Assembly (NCBI GenBank): GCA_947623465.1
Contig: CANQGU010000011.1
Location: forward strand, 1-53,210
Length of the DNA stretch: 53,210 nt
Direction: 5' to 3'
From: an uncultured Clostridia bacterium
Lineage (GTDB): Bacteria; Bacillota; Clostridia; TANB77; CAG-508
The notes beneath the pieces were generated by a model that worked only from the letters and a program-made list of their open reading frames with translations, was not told the origin of the DNA and made no database searches. Within the stretch, counting starts at the first letter, position 1, and each line of letters starts with the position of its first letter. This document shows, piece by piece, positions 8,154 to 14,473 of the stretch. The position numbers and the translations under genes are program-made.

Positions 8154-8189
8154 CCCCTATGAGTTTTGGCCAATGGTACAAAACTCGGG
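8154..8189. repeat. 36-bp palindromic repeat, copy 1
   Basis: Identical to 15634-15669. GAGTTTTG pairs with CAAAACTC around a 10-base loop GCCAATGGTA, with flanking CCCC and GGG that can extend the stem. No T-run follows, so it is not a plain terminator. The two copies lie 7.5 kb apart in the same orientation within the accessory region. Confidence 0.7.
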
Positions 8190-8198
8190 ATAATATAT

Positions 8199-8231
8199 AT
8201 AAAAACACCTAGAATCATTTAAGACTCTAGG
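8199..8231 (-). terminator. Terminator of the Abi locus
   Basis: On the minus strand CCTAGAGTC pairs with GATTCTAGG (9 bp, one G-U) with loop TTAAAT, followed by TGTTTTTATAT. It ends the transcript that contains the Abi gene and the downstream structured RNA copy. Confidence 0.8.
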
Positions 8232-8237
8232 CTAATT

Positions 8238-8282
8238 GAATGACTTAGAGCTTCTAAAGTTTTCTAAGTACCACTCATAAAT
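8238..8282 (-). ncRNA. Structured RNA motif, downstream copy of the Abi-flanking pair
   Basis: Minus-strand order: conserved UGAGUGGUAC, stem ACUUAGA, 13-nt loop AAACUUUAGAAGC, stem UCUAAGU, then CAUU. It aligns without gaps to 9195-9236. The loop differs at one base, and the three stem positions that differ do so in both arms so that pairing is kept (T-A to C-G, G-C to A-T, A-T to G-C). Within the loop CUU/AAG can pair on top. It begins about 23 bases after the Abi stop codon and is followed by its own terminator (8199-8231). Proposed role: antitoxin or guide-like RNA of the HEPN protein. Confidence 0.65.
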
Positions 8283-8305
8283 ATTATATTATAAAACTAT
8301 ATTTT

Positions 8306-9172
8306 TTATACATTAAATCCCATTATTCTTAATATATCATTTATATTAATAGAATTTAGCTTTTCTTTTAATTTATCAATTTCTTTATCAAATAAACCTT
8401 TAAATTCCTTGAATTTCTCCTCATCTAATAATACTTTCATACATTCCATAATCATATATATATTTGTAAAATTACCGTCTCTTTTATAAGTTTTATCTAT
8501 ATTTTTGAAACTAATGTAATACTTGTTACGATAACAAAATAATCTATCTGAGTGTGCAGAGATATTTCTTATCATTGTTAAATTGACAAGTATCTGTTTT
8601 AGTAACTTGTCAGAAATTTTAAAATATTTACTTATATCTTGTCTATCACTTTGTTTGAGCAATCCATAGTACCTACTAATAACACCAAATGTTAAAATTT
8701 TAGTTAATACAAAAGGTGGAATAAAATTATATGTATCTTTATAGTGTGTAATTGCTGTATGCTTATTATAGTTATCATTTATCTCTTTATTTATACTTTC
8801 AATTAAATTATTTTTTAAATCTTCATTAGCATTTTCATCAAAGTTATCTATTTTTAAGTAATCTTGAATATCATATTTTTCTGCTAGTGTATTTGCCATA
8901 AGCGATTTTATTATAACTTCTATTTCTAAAGTAAATTTTAAAAATATAGCTTTTATGTTTTTATCAAATTCATATAGAGCAAATATTTCTTCAAAAGTAA
9001 CATTAGGTTTATAATTGTTATCTGCATCTTTAAAAACACTTTTATAGCCATTAACAATAGAATAATACGAATATTTTTCTATATTCTTTAATGCTTGTTC
9101 TTTATTATCTATCTTTACATTTTTAGATATTAAATATTCTATTAGTTGTTCATTATTCTTGTATTCTTTCAA
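8306..9172 (-). CDS. Abi family (Abi_2/AbiD-AbiF type) HEPN protein
   Basis: 288 residues from a TTG start at 9172, chosen because GGAGG lies 5 bases upstream. The frame also extends upstream through the structured RNA and promoter, which cannot be coding. The N terminus (IEYLISKNVKIDNKEQALKN, then YYSIVNGYK) is the usual Abi_2 opening. The HEPN nuclease motif R-x4-H is visible as RNISAHSDR (R202, H207). Abi_2 proteins are phage-defence or toxin-antitoxin components, and HEPN proteins are commonly RNases. The gene is flanked by two copies of a structured RNA in the same orientation, has a strong promoter and a terminator, and has no protein antitoxin next to it. Recent work, as I recall it, links AbiF-type proteins with adjacent RNA antitoxins and with the ancestry of Cas13. 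Confidence 0.85.
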   Translation of the reverse strand: MKEYKNNEQLIEYLISKNVKIDNKEQALKNIEKYSYYSIVNGYKSVFKDADNNYKPNVTFEEIFALYEFDKNIKAIFLKFTLEIEVIIKSLMANTLAEKYDIQDYLKIDNFDENANEDLKNNLIESINKEINDNYNKHTAITHYKDTYNFIPPFVLTKILTFGVISRYYGLLKQSDRQDISKYFKISDKLLKQILVNLTMIRNISAHSDRLFCYRNKYYISFKNIDKTYKRDGNFTNIYMIMECMKVLLDEEKFKEFKGLFDKEIDKLKEKLNSININDILRIMGFNV

Positions 9173-9191
9173 TGTTACCTCCAATTTATAT

Positions 9192-9237
9192 AAAAAATGA
9201 CTCAAGGCTTCGAAAGTTTCTTGAGTACCACTCAATA
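9192..9237 (-). ncRNA. Structured RNA motif, upstream copy, with attenuator-like T-run
   Basis: Minus-strand order: UUGAGUGGUAC, stem ACUCAAG (9226-9220), loop AAACUUUCGAAGC, stem CUUGAGU (9206-9200), then CAUUUUUUAU. The start falls a few bases after the -10 box of the promoter at 9240-9268, so the RNA is the first thing transcribed. The stem followed by six T residues should act as a partial terminator: most transcripts would end as a ~45-nt RNA and some would read through into the Abi gene. Confidence 0.7.
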
Positions 9238-9239
9238 TA

Positions 9240-9268
9240 TTTATACCATATTTTTTGTAAAAAATCAA
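9240..9268 (-). promoter_or_regulatory. Promoter of the Abi-RNA locus
   Basis: TTGATT (9268-9263), a 17-bp spacer and TATAAA (9245-9240) on the minus strand form a near-consensus sigma-A promoter. The predicted start site lies at the beginning of the upstream structured RNA. Confidence 0.75.
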
Positions 9269-9398
9269 GAATTTTCCGTATATTTTTCTATAAAACTCGT
9301 AAAAATATACTCTTTTATATATTATTTAAAATGTATTCTTTTAATAATTAAAATAAAAAGCAACAAAAAAATTGACCTTTTACAGTCAATTAACTATT

Positions 9399-9421
9399 AT
9401 CGCCAAAGTGCGGCGATTTTA
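9399..9421 (+). terminator. Small hairpin with T-run
   Basis: ATCGCC (9399-9404) pairs with GGCGAT (9412-9417), followed by TTTA. A second small hairpin (TTGAC/GTCAA, 9373-9390) precedes it. No intact plus-strand gene lies upstream, so this may be a leftover of a lost gene. The gap 9269-9498 otherwise contains only the repeat at 9427-9473. Confidence 0.4.
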
Positions 9422-9426
9422 CTTAA

Positions 9427-9473
9427 TGGAGCGGATGGACTACAAGTTACGAACTCTCTTGTTCTCTTTCTAA
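9427..9473. repeat. 47-bp dispersed repeat, copy 2
   Basis: Matches 5688-5734 in the same orientation. The shared part ends with CTTGTTCTCTTTCTAA in both copies. It lies between the Abi promoter and the HAD fragment. Confidence 0.6.
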
Positions 9474-9498
9474 CAGTATTATAAAATATATTACAAAA

Positions 9499-9612
9499 TT
9501 ATTCAATAGTATTAAGATTATTTAATGCATATGTTGCTGCTTCTCTTGTTCCTCTGATTGTATTTACTAAAGTTCCATCAAAGTCCCAAAATATATAATT
9601 ATATTGTTTCAT
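9499..9612 (-). pseudogene. N-terminal fragment of a HAD-superfamily phosphatase
   Basis: A 37-residue open frame starts with ATG at 9612 after AGGAGA. It reads YIFWDFDGTLVNT, the catalytic DxDGT motif of phosphoglycolate-phosphatase-like HAD proteins, then TREAATYALN, and stops. The remaining ~170 residues of the family are absent, and the sequence beyond is repeat DNA. It is a truncated gene. Confidence 0.75.
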
Positions 9613-9677
9613 CTATTATTGTCTCCTTCCAAATTAAATACTGATACTGTATATTATTTTTCATACTAAAATTAACA

Positions 9678-10541
9678 TTATACTTTAAAGTATTCTTTTA
9701 TAAGCTTTATTAAATTATTTAATTCTTTAAAAGTATTAGAATTTATATAAATTCCAAATTCAACTGCACCTAATTCTATTGTAGTTTTTACTTCAACTAA
9801 ATTAAATTTTTTATAATCATTTTTATCTATGTATTCTCGTGTTATTAATCCCAAAGCTTTTCCTGAACTTGCAAGTTCTAAAATTGTTTTATAGCTACTA
9901 TTTCTTAATTTTAAATTTTTGCCTAATGTTAATTCTTTTATTCTTGATACCGCTTGTGCATATGTTCTAGGTATATATATAGTTTGATCTTCTATATTTT
10001 CAAGTGTTAGTTTTTTCTGTGCAAATGCAGATTCTTTACTTGCAATAATTACATCATGTAAATATCCTAGTTTAATATATTCAACTTCATTTGATATATC
10101 TTCGTTATCCTTTTTGGAAAACACTATATCTATTTCTTTATTCTTTAACTTTTTCATCATCTTAGGTGTTTCTTCACATATTAAATTCAAATTAACATTT
10201 GGGTATTTTAAACAATATTCATTTATAACATCTCCAAAAATACAACTTCCCATATGATTATGTGTTCCAATATTAATAGATTTTTCTTTACCTACTTGTC
10301 CATCTACTTTATTAAGCTCTTCAATTGGATTTTTAAGTTTTTCATATAATTTTTTTCCATCTAATGTCAAAGAAAGTCCCTTACTCTTTCTATCAAATAA
10401 TTTTAATGATAATTGATTTTCTAAATTTTTAATTTGTTTGGTTATAGCTGGTTGAGAAATATTTAATTTTGTACTTGCTTTAGTTATATTTTCTTCTCTA
10501 GCAACTGCAACAAAAATTCTATATAATTCAAAATCTATCAC
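9678..10541 (-). CDS. LysR-family transcriptional regulator
   Basis: 287 residues. The N-terminal winged helix-turn-helix (about residues 3-60) has the classic pattern LYRIFVAVAREENITKAS then LNISQPAITKQIKNLE. The rest is the two-lobed effector-binding domain. The start is GTG at 10541 with TAGGAGAG upstream. LysR regulators usually control a divergent neighbour, but here the upstream gene (radical SAM) is on the same strand, with a perfect 12-bp hairpin between them, so the target is unclear. Effector unknown. Confidence 0.9.
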   Translation of the reverse strand: MIDFELYRIFVAVAREENITKASTKLNISQPAITKQIKNLENQLSLKLFDRKSKGLSLTLDGKKLYEKLKNPIEELNKVDGQVGKEKSINIGTHNHMGSCIFGDVINEYCLKYPNVNLNLICEETPKMMKKLKNKEIDIVFSKKDNEDISNEVEYIKLGYLHDVIIASKESAFAQKKLTLENIEDQTIYIPRTYAQAVSRIKELTLGKNLKLRNSSYKTILELASSGKALGLITREYIDKNDYKKFNLVEVKTTIELGAVEFGIYINSNTFKELNNLIKLIKEYFKV

Positions 10542-10587
10542 TTTTAATCTCTCCTATTTACATATTTTTCTATATATTTTTTATATC

Positions 10588-10632
10588 ACAAAAGCATGAT
10601 ACATTCAACATGTCTCATGCTTTTGTTTTTTT
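10588..10632 (+). terminator. Strong hairpin between radical SAM and LysR genes
   Basis: ACAAAAGCATGA (10588-10599) pairs perfectly with TCATGCTTTTGT (10614-10625), followed on the plus strand by TTTTTTTACC. On the minus strand, the direction of both neighbouring genes, no T-run follows, so it could be a processing or pause site rather than a terminator there. Confidence 0.45.
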
Positions 10633-10639
10633 ACCGAGT

Positions 10640-11626
10640 TCAAATTAGACTTAACAGTTTTGAAAATGCTATTTTTATTTGTGCATCTTCACATTTACTT
10701 AAGTCAAAATGAATAGTTTCATTTTTGCACCCTGACAAATGCAATGTCAAATTTGACGATAAAAACAAACTAAATACGCCCTCCTGACAATTACCCTTTT
10801 TATAATACTCGCATTTTTCTTTACAAAACTCCGAATATTTTGCTCCTCTTTCTGAATCTTTAACTTGTATCCAATTTTTATTTCTAAAATAAGCACTCAT
10901 TGGAATTCCATGACCTTTTCCTATTATCTGAGTTGTCCATTCTGACTCTGAATTGTTTGAAATTTCTTCTAAAAAGCTATAAAAATTTTTCATTGGAACA
11001 AATAAGTTTTCCCATAATTCAAATGCTTCTTCATTATATAATATTTTTCCATTTCCTAAATACTCCGAAAACTTATTTAAATCTAATAGTTTTACATTTA
11101 CATGCATTTCATCAACTGCTTTTAATATAAGTTCTCTTACTTCTTTTTCATTTATTTTAGTTACGACAATATTATATCTTACTTGGATTTCATTTTCTTT
11201 TAGTATATTTGTTGTTTCTATTACTGATGAAGAAAGATATTTATGAAAATGTACGTTACCTAGATATTCTGATATACTATCAACACTAAAAACTATATCT
11301 AATCGTTCTTTGTATTTACTAAGTACATCAATATATCCTAAAATTTTAAAACCATTAGTATTTATCCTAACTTTACTTTCATCAAAACTCATAATATACT
11401 CTATAAGTTCTCCAAAATAAGTAACACTGGTTGGTTCTCCTCCAGTAATTCTAAAATTACTAATTCCAATCTCATATGCATTAAATATTATCTTCTTGAT
11501 TTTCTCAAAAGGTATTGTCTGTTTTTTCTTTGATATGCTTTCTCCTCCTTCTTTACAATAAAAACATTGATAATTGCAATAGGTTGTTAAAGCTATGGCT
11601 AAATAAGTAGTTACCCGATTTTTCAT
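10640..11626 (-). CDS. MoaA-like radical SAM protein
   Basis: 328 residues. The radical SAM motif is CNYQCFYC (Cys 17, 21, 24), followed by FRITGGEPT, the SAM-binding GGE motif. The C-terminal third has a second Cys set (FCKEKCEYYKKGNC and LSGC) like the auxiliary cluster of MoaA and SPASM/twitch enzymes. No molybdopterin gene and no short peptide substrate gene is evident nearby, so it is an orphan. It might modify a peptide or cofactor; the substrate is unknown. AAAGGAGGA lies 7 bases before the ATG. Confidence 0.8.
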   Translation of the reverse strand: MKNRVTTYLAIALTTYCNYQCFYCKEGGESISKKKQTIPFEKIKKIIFNAYEIGISNFRITGGEPTSVTYFGELIEYIMSFDESKVRINTNGFKILGYIDVLSKYKERLDIVFSVDSISEYLGNVHFHKYLSSSVIETTNILKENEIQVRYNIVVTKINEKEVRELILKAVDEMHVNVKLLDLNKFSEYLGNGKILYNEEAFELWENLFVPMKNFYSFLEEISNNSESEWTTQIIGKGHGIPMSAYFRNKNWIQVKDSERGAKYSEFCKEKCEYYKKGNCQEGVFSLFLSSNLTLHLSGCKNETIHFDLSKCEDAQIKIAFSKLLSLI

Positions 11627-11682
11627 CTAATATTCCTCCTTTAATTGTAGATGTCAGCTTTGCGATTAATATAATATTTGTT

Positions 11683-11711
11683 ATTATATCATAATCTTTA
11701 CATTAAGTGAA
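11683..11711 (-). promoter_or_regulatory. Likely promoter of the radical SAM gene
   Basis: On the minus strand a perfect TATAAT (11688-11683) is preceded at 17 bp by the weak -35 TTCACT (11711-11706). The leader is about 50 bases. Confidence 0.45.
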
Positions 11712-11772
11712 ATACATAAAATTCTACTTGCCATAACTAAATAGAATATCATGTTAATTTAATAACTTACTA

Positions 11773-11997
11773 TTATCTAAGTATTCCTTGATTTATCATT
11801 TCTGCATTTAAATTTTCTAAATTAATTAAAATTACTAATTGAAGAATATTCGCATAATCTCGCATATTTCCATCTAAATTAGGATTTTCATATTTTGCTA
11901 AATCCGTTAATGAAATGTAATCTACATTTTCAACTCTCATTACTCCAACTATATTATCTTTTACTTTCATTTCTGTTTTTATAATTTCTTTTTTCAT
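11773..11997 (-). CDS. Truncated KilA-N family paralogue, 74 aa
   Basis: The first ~38 residues match the start of the 13727-14362 protein almost residue for residue (KVKDNIVGVMRVENVDYISL). The sequence then jumps in frame to LDGNMRDYANILQLVIL, which lies about 105 residues further on in that paralogue, and ends soon after. The DNA-binding core of the KilA-N domain is therefore missing. It is probably non-functional or a dominant-negative relic; only a weak ribosome site (GGTTGTGA) precedes the ATG. Confidence 0.6.
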   Translation of the reverse strand: MKKEIIKTEMKVKDNIVGVMRVENVDYISLTDLAKYENPNLDGNMRDYANILQLVILINLENLNAEMINQGILR

Positions 11998-12044
11998 TTA
12001 TATCACAACCTTATATAGTTTTTATTTTTTTAAAACATTTGTCG

Positions 12045-12094
12045 AGTGTTTTATAAATATTTTTTTAAAAAAGAAAAAACTTACAAAACCTTAT
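12045..12094. repeat. 50-bp repeat of a terminator segment, copy 2
   Basis: Second copy of the 6644-6693 segment. Here it supplies the T-run and one arm of the terminator at 12066-12104. Confidence 0.65.
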
Positions 12095-12104
12095 GGTTTG
12101 TAAG
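12066..12104 (-). terminator. Terminator of the kinase-like gene
   Basis: On the minus strand CTTACAAACC pairs with GGTTTTGTAAG around ATAA, followed by TTTTTTCTTTTTT. Another inverted repeat with T7/A7 arms (about 12140-12176) lies between this and the stop codon. Confidence 0.8.
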
Positions 12105-12198
12105 CTGTCTTAAATTGGATTGGACGTCGTAGTTATCTACAACTTTTTTTAAGAGTTAAAATCTCAAAAAAAGTTTATATTATCTGTTTCAAAAATTT

Positions 12199-13368
12199 TT
12201 ACCTTTCTATTATATCTCTGGATTTTCTTATCATTCCGTTAATTTTAGAAGAGTTTTTTTCTTTTTGATATCTTTGTTCACAAATTTGATAAAAATCTGT
12301 ATTTATATGACTATCTAAAAGTTTTTCATCAAAATCCTCCTCTCTATATAGAAAATCTGTATCAATAATAACTAAATCTCCCTTTTTCAACGGATTATCT
12401 TGCTTTATTGTTTCAGGAATATATCCTACAGTTTCATTTTTTACATATATCGGTTCATTAAAATGTGCAATATTATCTTTTTCTAATCTACCAATATTTT
12501 CTCTTTTGGCATCAATCCATATTATTCCATCCTCTCTTAATTCCTTATATATTAAGTATGCATCTTCATCAGTAATTGTATTATCTGGTTGTATATACTC
12601 GGAAATTTCTATATATAAATCATTAAATTCTCGTAATACTCTTCTTCTAATTAGTGGTTGTAAAATTCTTCTATGATAAGGAATTTTATTAGTTAGTCTG
12701 TTCTTTCCAAATTTAACAACTTTATTTCCTAATTTGTAAACATCAGTAATAGTTCCTTTTCCAATATATTTTAAATCTGATATATCTACATTTTCATTTT
12801 TTGCAACTTCATCGACTATCATGGTAAGACCTAATAAAGTAGTAGAATCTAAAAATTTAGGTTTTAATCTTGTCATTTTGCAAACTATAGAAGAATGAAT
12901 TTCACTAAATTTTTTATCATCCAATAGTTTAAGTTTTTTTAATAATCCTTGATTTGTTAATGTATTGATATTAGCAGAATCAACTATTTGATTCATATTT
13001 TCACAAATATAATCAGTTTGATTGTATTTCAATAAATCATCAATAAATTCATCAATCGTATAATATTTTAATCTAATATTTTCGTAAATTTCATAAATAT
13101 ATGCAAATCTATTTTTAAAATCCATTGCTTTTGTCATTTCTAAAATTGTATTAATTCCAAATTTTTGACAAATAAAATCTGAATTATAAAATATAGTATT
13201 ATGCATTTCAGGGATTTTTTTTACTTGATTTATAAAAAGCACTATATTCTCTTCATCACATAGTTCTATATATTGTTTAAAATTCTTTTTTATTTTTGAC
13301 ATTTTTTTTGCATTATCTTTATACTTTGTTATATATTTAATTAAATCATCAAAATTATTTATTTTCAT
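12199..13368 (-). CDS. Protein-kinase-like fold protein
   Basis: 389 residues. The first ~190 are helical and match nothing I recognise. The second half carries kinase-fold landmarks: glycine loop YIGKGTITDVYKLG (about 201-214), the Lys strand NKVVKFG (Lys 219), the catalytic-loop equivalent WIDAKRENIG (Asp 286, Asn 291) and a DFG-like metal site VIIDTDFLY (Asp 336 and 338). All residues needed for phosphotransfer are present. Related stand-alone kinases occur on clostridial and streptococcal mobile elements, but their role is unknown to me. GGAGAT precedes the ATG; a 14-bp inverted repeat lies in the leader. Single-gene unit between KilA-N paralogues. Confidence 0.65.
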   Translation of the reverse strand: MKINNFDDLIKYITKYKDNAKKMSKIKKNFKQYIELCDEENIVLFINQVKKIPEMHNTIFYNSDFICQKFGINTILEMTKAMDFKNRFAYIYEIYENIRLKYYTIDEFIDDLLKYNQTDYICENMNQIVDSANINTLTNQGLLKKLKLLDDKKFSEIHSSIVCKMTRLKPKFLDSTTLLGLTMIVDEVAKNENVDISDLKYIGKGTITDVYKLGNKVVKFGKNRLTNKIPYHRRILQPLIRRRVLREFNDLYIEISEYIQPDNTITDEDAYLIYKELREDGIIWIDAKRENIGRLEKDNIAHFNEPIYVKNETVGYIPETIKQDNPLKKGDLVIIDTDFLYREEDFDEKLLDSHINTDFYQICEQRYQKEKNSSKINGMIRKSRDIIER

Positions 13369-13392
13369 ACAAATCTATCTCCAAAAATAATT

Positions 13393-13432
13393 ATCATAAA
13401 ATAAATGTTTAACATAATATTTATTTTATGAT
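13393..13432. repeat. 14-bp perfect inverted repeat in the kinase-like gene leader
   Basis: ATCATAAAATAAAT (13393-13406) and its exact complement (13419-13432) are separated by 12 bases, about 25 bases upstream of the ATG. It could be an operator or leader hairpin. The remaining gap up to 13664 is AT-rich; it contains TGCCATAAGTCCTAACCC at 13523-13540, nearly matching 8135-8152. Confidence 0.5.
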
Positions 13433-13664
13433 ACCACTTTTTAAGTTATAAATCAAATATAACTTCTTTAATGCTTTTATAAAATTTTATTATTTAATTT
13501 TTAATTGCTTGGGACTTTGGCTCTGCCATAAGTCCTAACCCAGTAAGAATTATTTAAGTACACTTAAGAAAATATATTGTAAAAACTGATAAACGAAATA
13601 AAGAAAGATTTTAAATTCTTATGAAACAAATTATATGAAAAATTTATTTATATAAAAATTTTAC

Positions 13665-13693
13665 TTGCTTTTTACGAACTTTCGTTTTATAAT
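13665..13693 (+). promoter_or_regulatory. Promoter with palindrome in the spacer, KilA-N gene
   Basis: TTGCTT (13665-13670) and TATAAT (13688-13693) with a 17-bp spacer. The spacer contains the palindrome ACGAACTTTCGT (13674-13685), a candidate operator for autoregulation by the DNA-binding product. Confidence 0.65.
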
Positions 13694-13726
13694 ATATAAA
13701 GAATTTTAAAGATTGGAAGTGATATT

Positions 13727-14362
13727 ATGAGTAAAGAACTTATAAAAACACAAATGAAAGTGAAAGATAATCTAGTAAATGTTATGAGAGTTGGAGATGT
13801 AGATTATATTTCATTAACTGATTTAGCAAGATATAAAAATCCTTTAACTCCTGGAGATGTTATTATTAAATGGATGAGCAATAAAAGTTCTTTTGATTTT
13901 TATTGTTTATGGGAAGAACTTTCAAATCCTAATTTTAAACTAGCGGAATCCCGCGAGTTTAAAAAAGACTCTGCTACTCAATCATTTACAATGAGTCCAT
14001 CTGATAGTATAAAGGCAAATTTAGTTCCTACACTAACTGAAAAACAAAAGCTATATGTTTATGCTAATGAAGCAGATGTCTTAAATGTTGCACTTTTTGG
14101 AATGACCGCAAAAGAATGGAAAGATAAAAATCCTACTTTAGATGGTAATATGAGAGATTATGCAAATATTCTTCAGTTAGTTATTTTAGTAAATCTTGAA
14201 AATTTAAATGCTCAATTGATAAAGGATGGTTTAGGGCAAAAAGATAGGTTAGAAAAACTAAATACAATTGCAAAGGAACAATATGTTATTTTACATGATA
14301 GCAATAGTATTGAAAAAATTAAACATTTAGATAATAATAGTAAGAAAAAATTATTGAGTTAA
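13727..14362 (+). CDS. KilA-N domain protein with internal deletion
   Basis: 211 residues. Residues 1 to about 90 are the start of a KilA-N domain (DYISLTDLARYKN, IIKWMSNKSSFDFYCLWEELSNPNFK, SFTMSP). From about 98 the sequence is the C-terminal region usual for long clostridial and Bacteroidetes KilA-N proteins (YANEADVLNVALFGMTAKEW, GNMRDYANILQLVILVNLEN). Family members are normally ~280 residues; roughly 80 residues, including the second half of the KilA-N fold, appear to be lost in frame at about position 90-97. KilA-N proteins come from phages and mobile elements. It has its own promoter and terminator, so the shortened form may still be expressed. Confidence 0.75.
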   Translation: MSKELIKTQMKVKDNLVNVMRVGDVDYISLTDLARYKNPLTPGDVIIKWMSNKSSFDFYCLWEELSNPNFKLAESREFKKDSATQSFTMSPSDSIKANLVPTLTEKQKLYVYANEADVLNVALFGMTAKEWKDKNPTLDGNMRDYANILQLVILVNLENLNAQLIKDGLGQKDRLEKLNTIAKEQYVILHDSNSIEKIKHLDNNSKKKLLS

Positions 14363-14373
14363 TATTAGAAGAA

Positions 14374-14427
14374 ACATAGCAGATAAAACATAATGGTCTT
14401 ATCTGCTATGTGTTATATAATTTTTTA
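14374..14427 (+). terminator. Terminator of the KilA-N gene
   Basis: ACATAGCAGATAA (14374-14386) pairs perfectly with TTATCTGCTATGT (14399-14411), followed by an AT-rich stretch with TTTTTTATT. It lies between convergent genes. Confidence 0.8.
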
Positions 14428-14473
14428 TTGTCAAATTTGCCATACTAAATATCTCTCCAACACATTAAATATT

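Noticed and set aside
9197..9484. Plus-strand 95-aa frame overlapping the upstream Abi RNA
   Set aside because: It spans the structured RNA, promoter and repeat, and has no coding signature.
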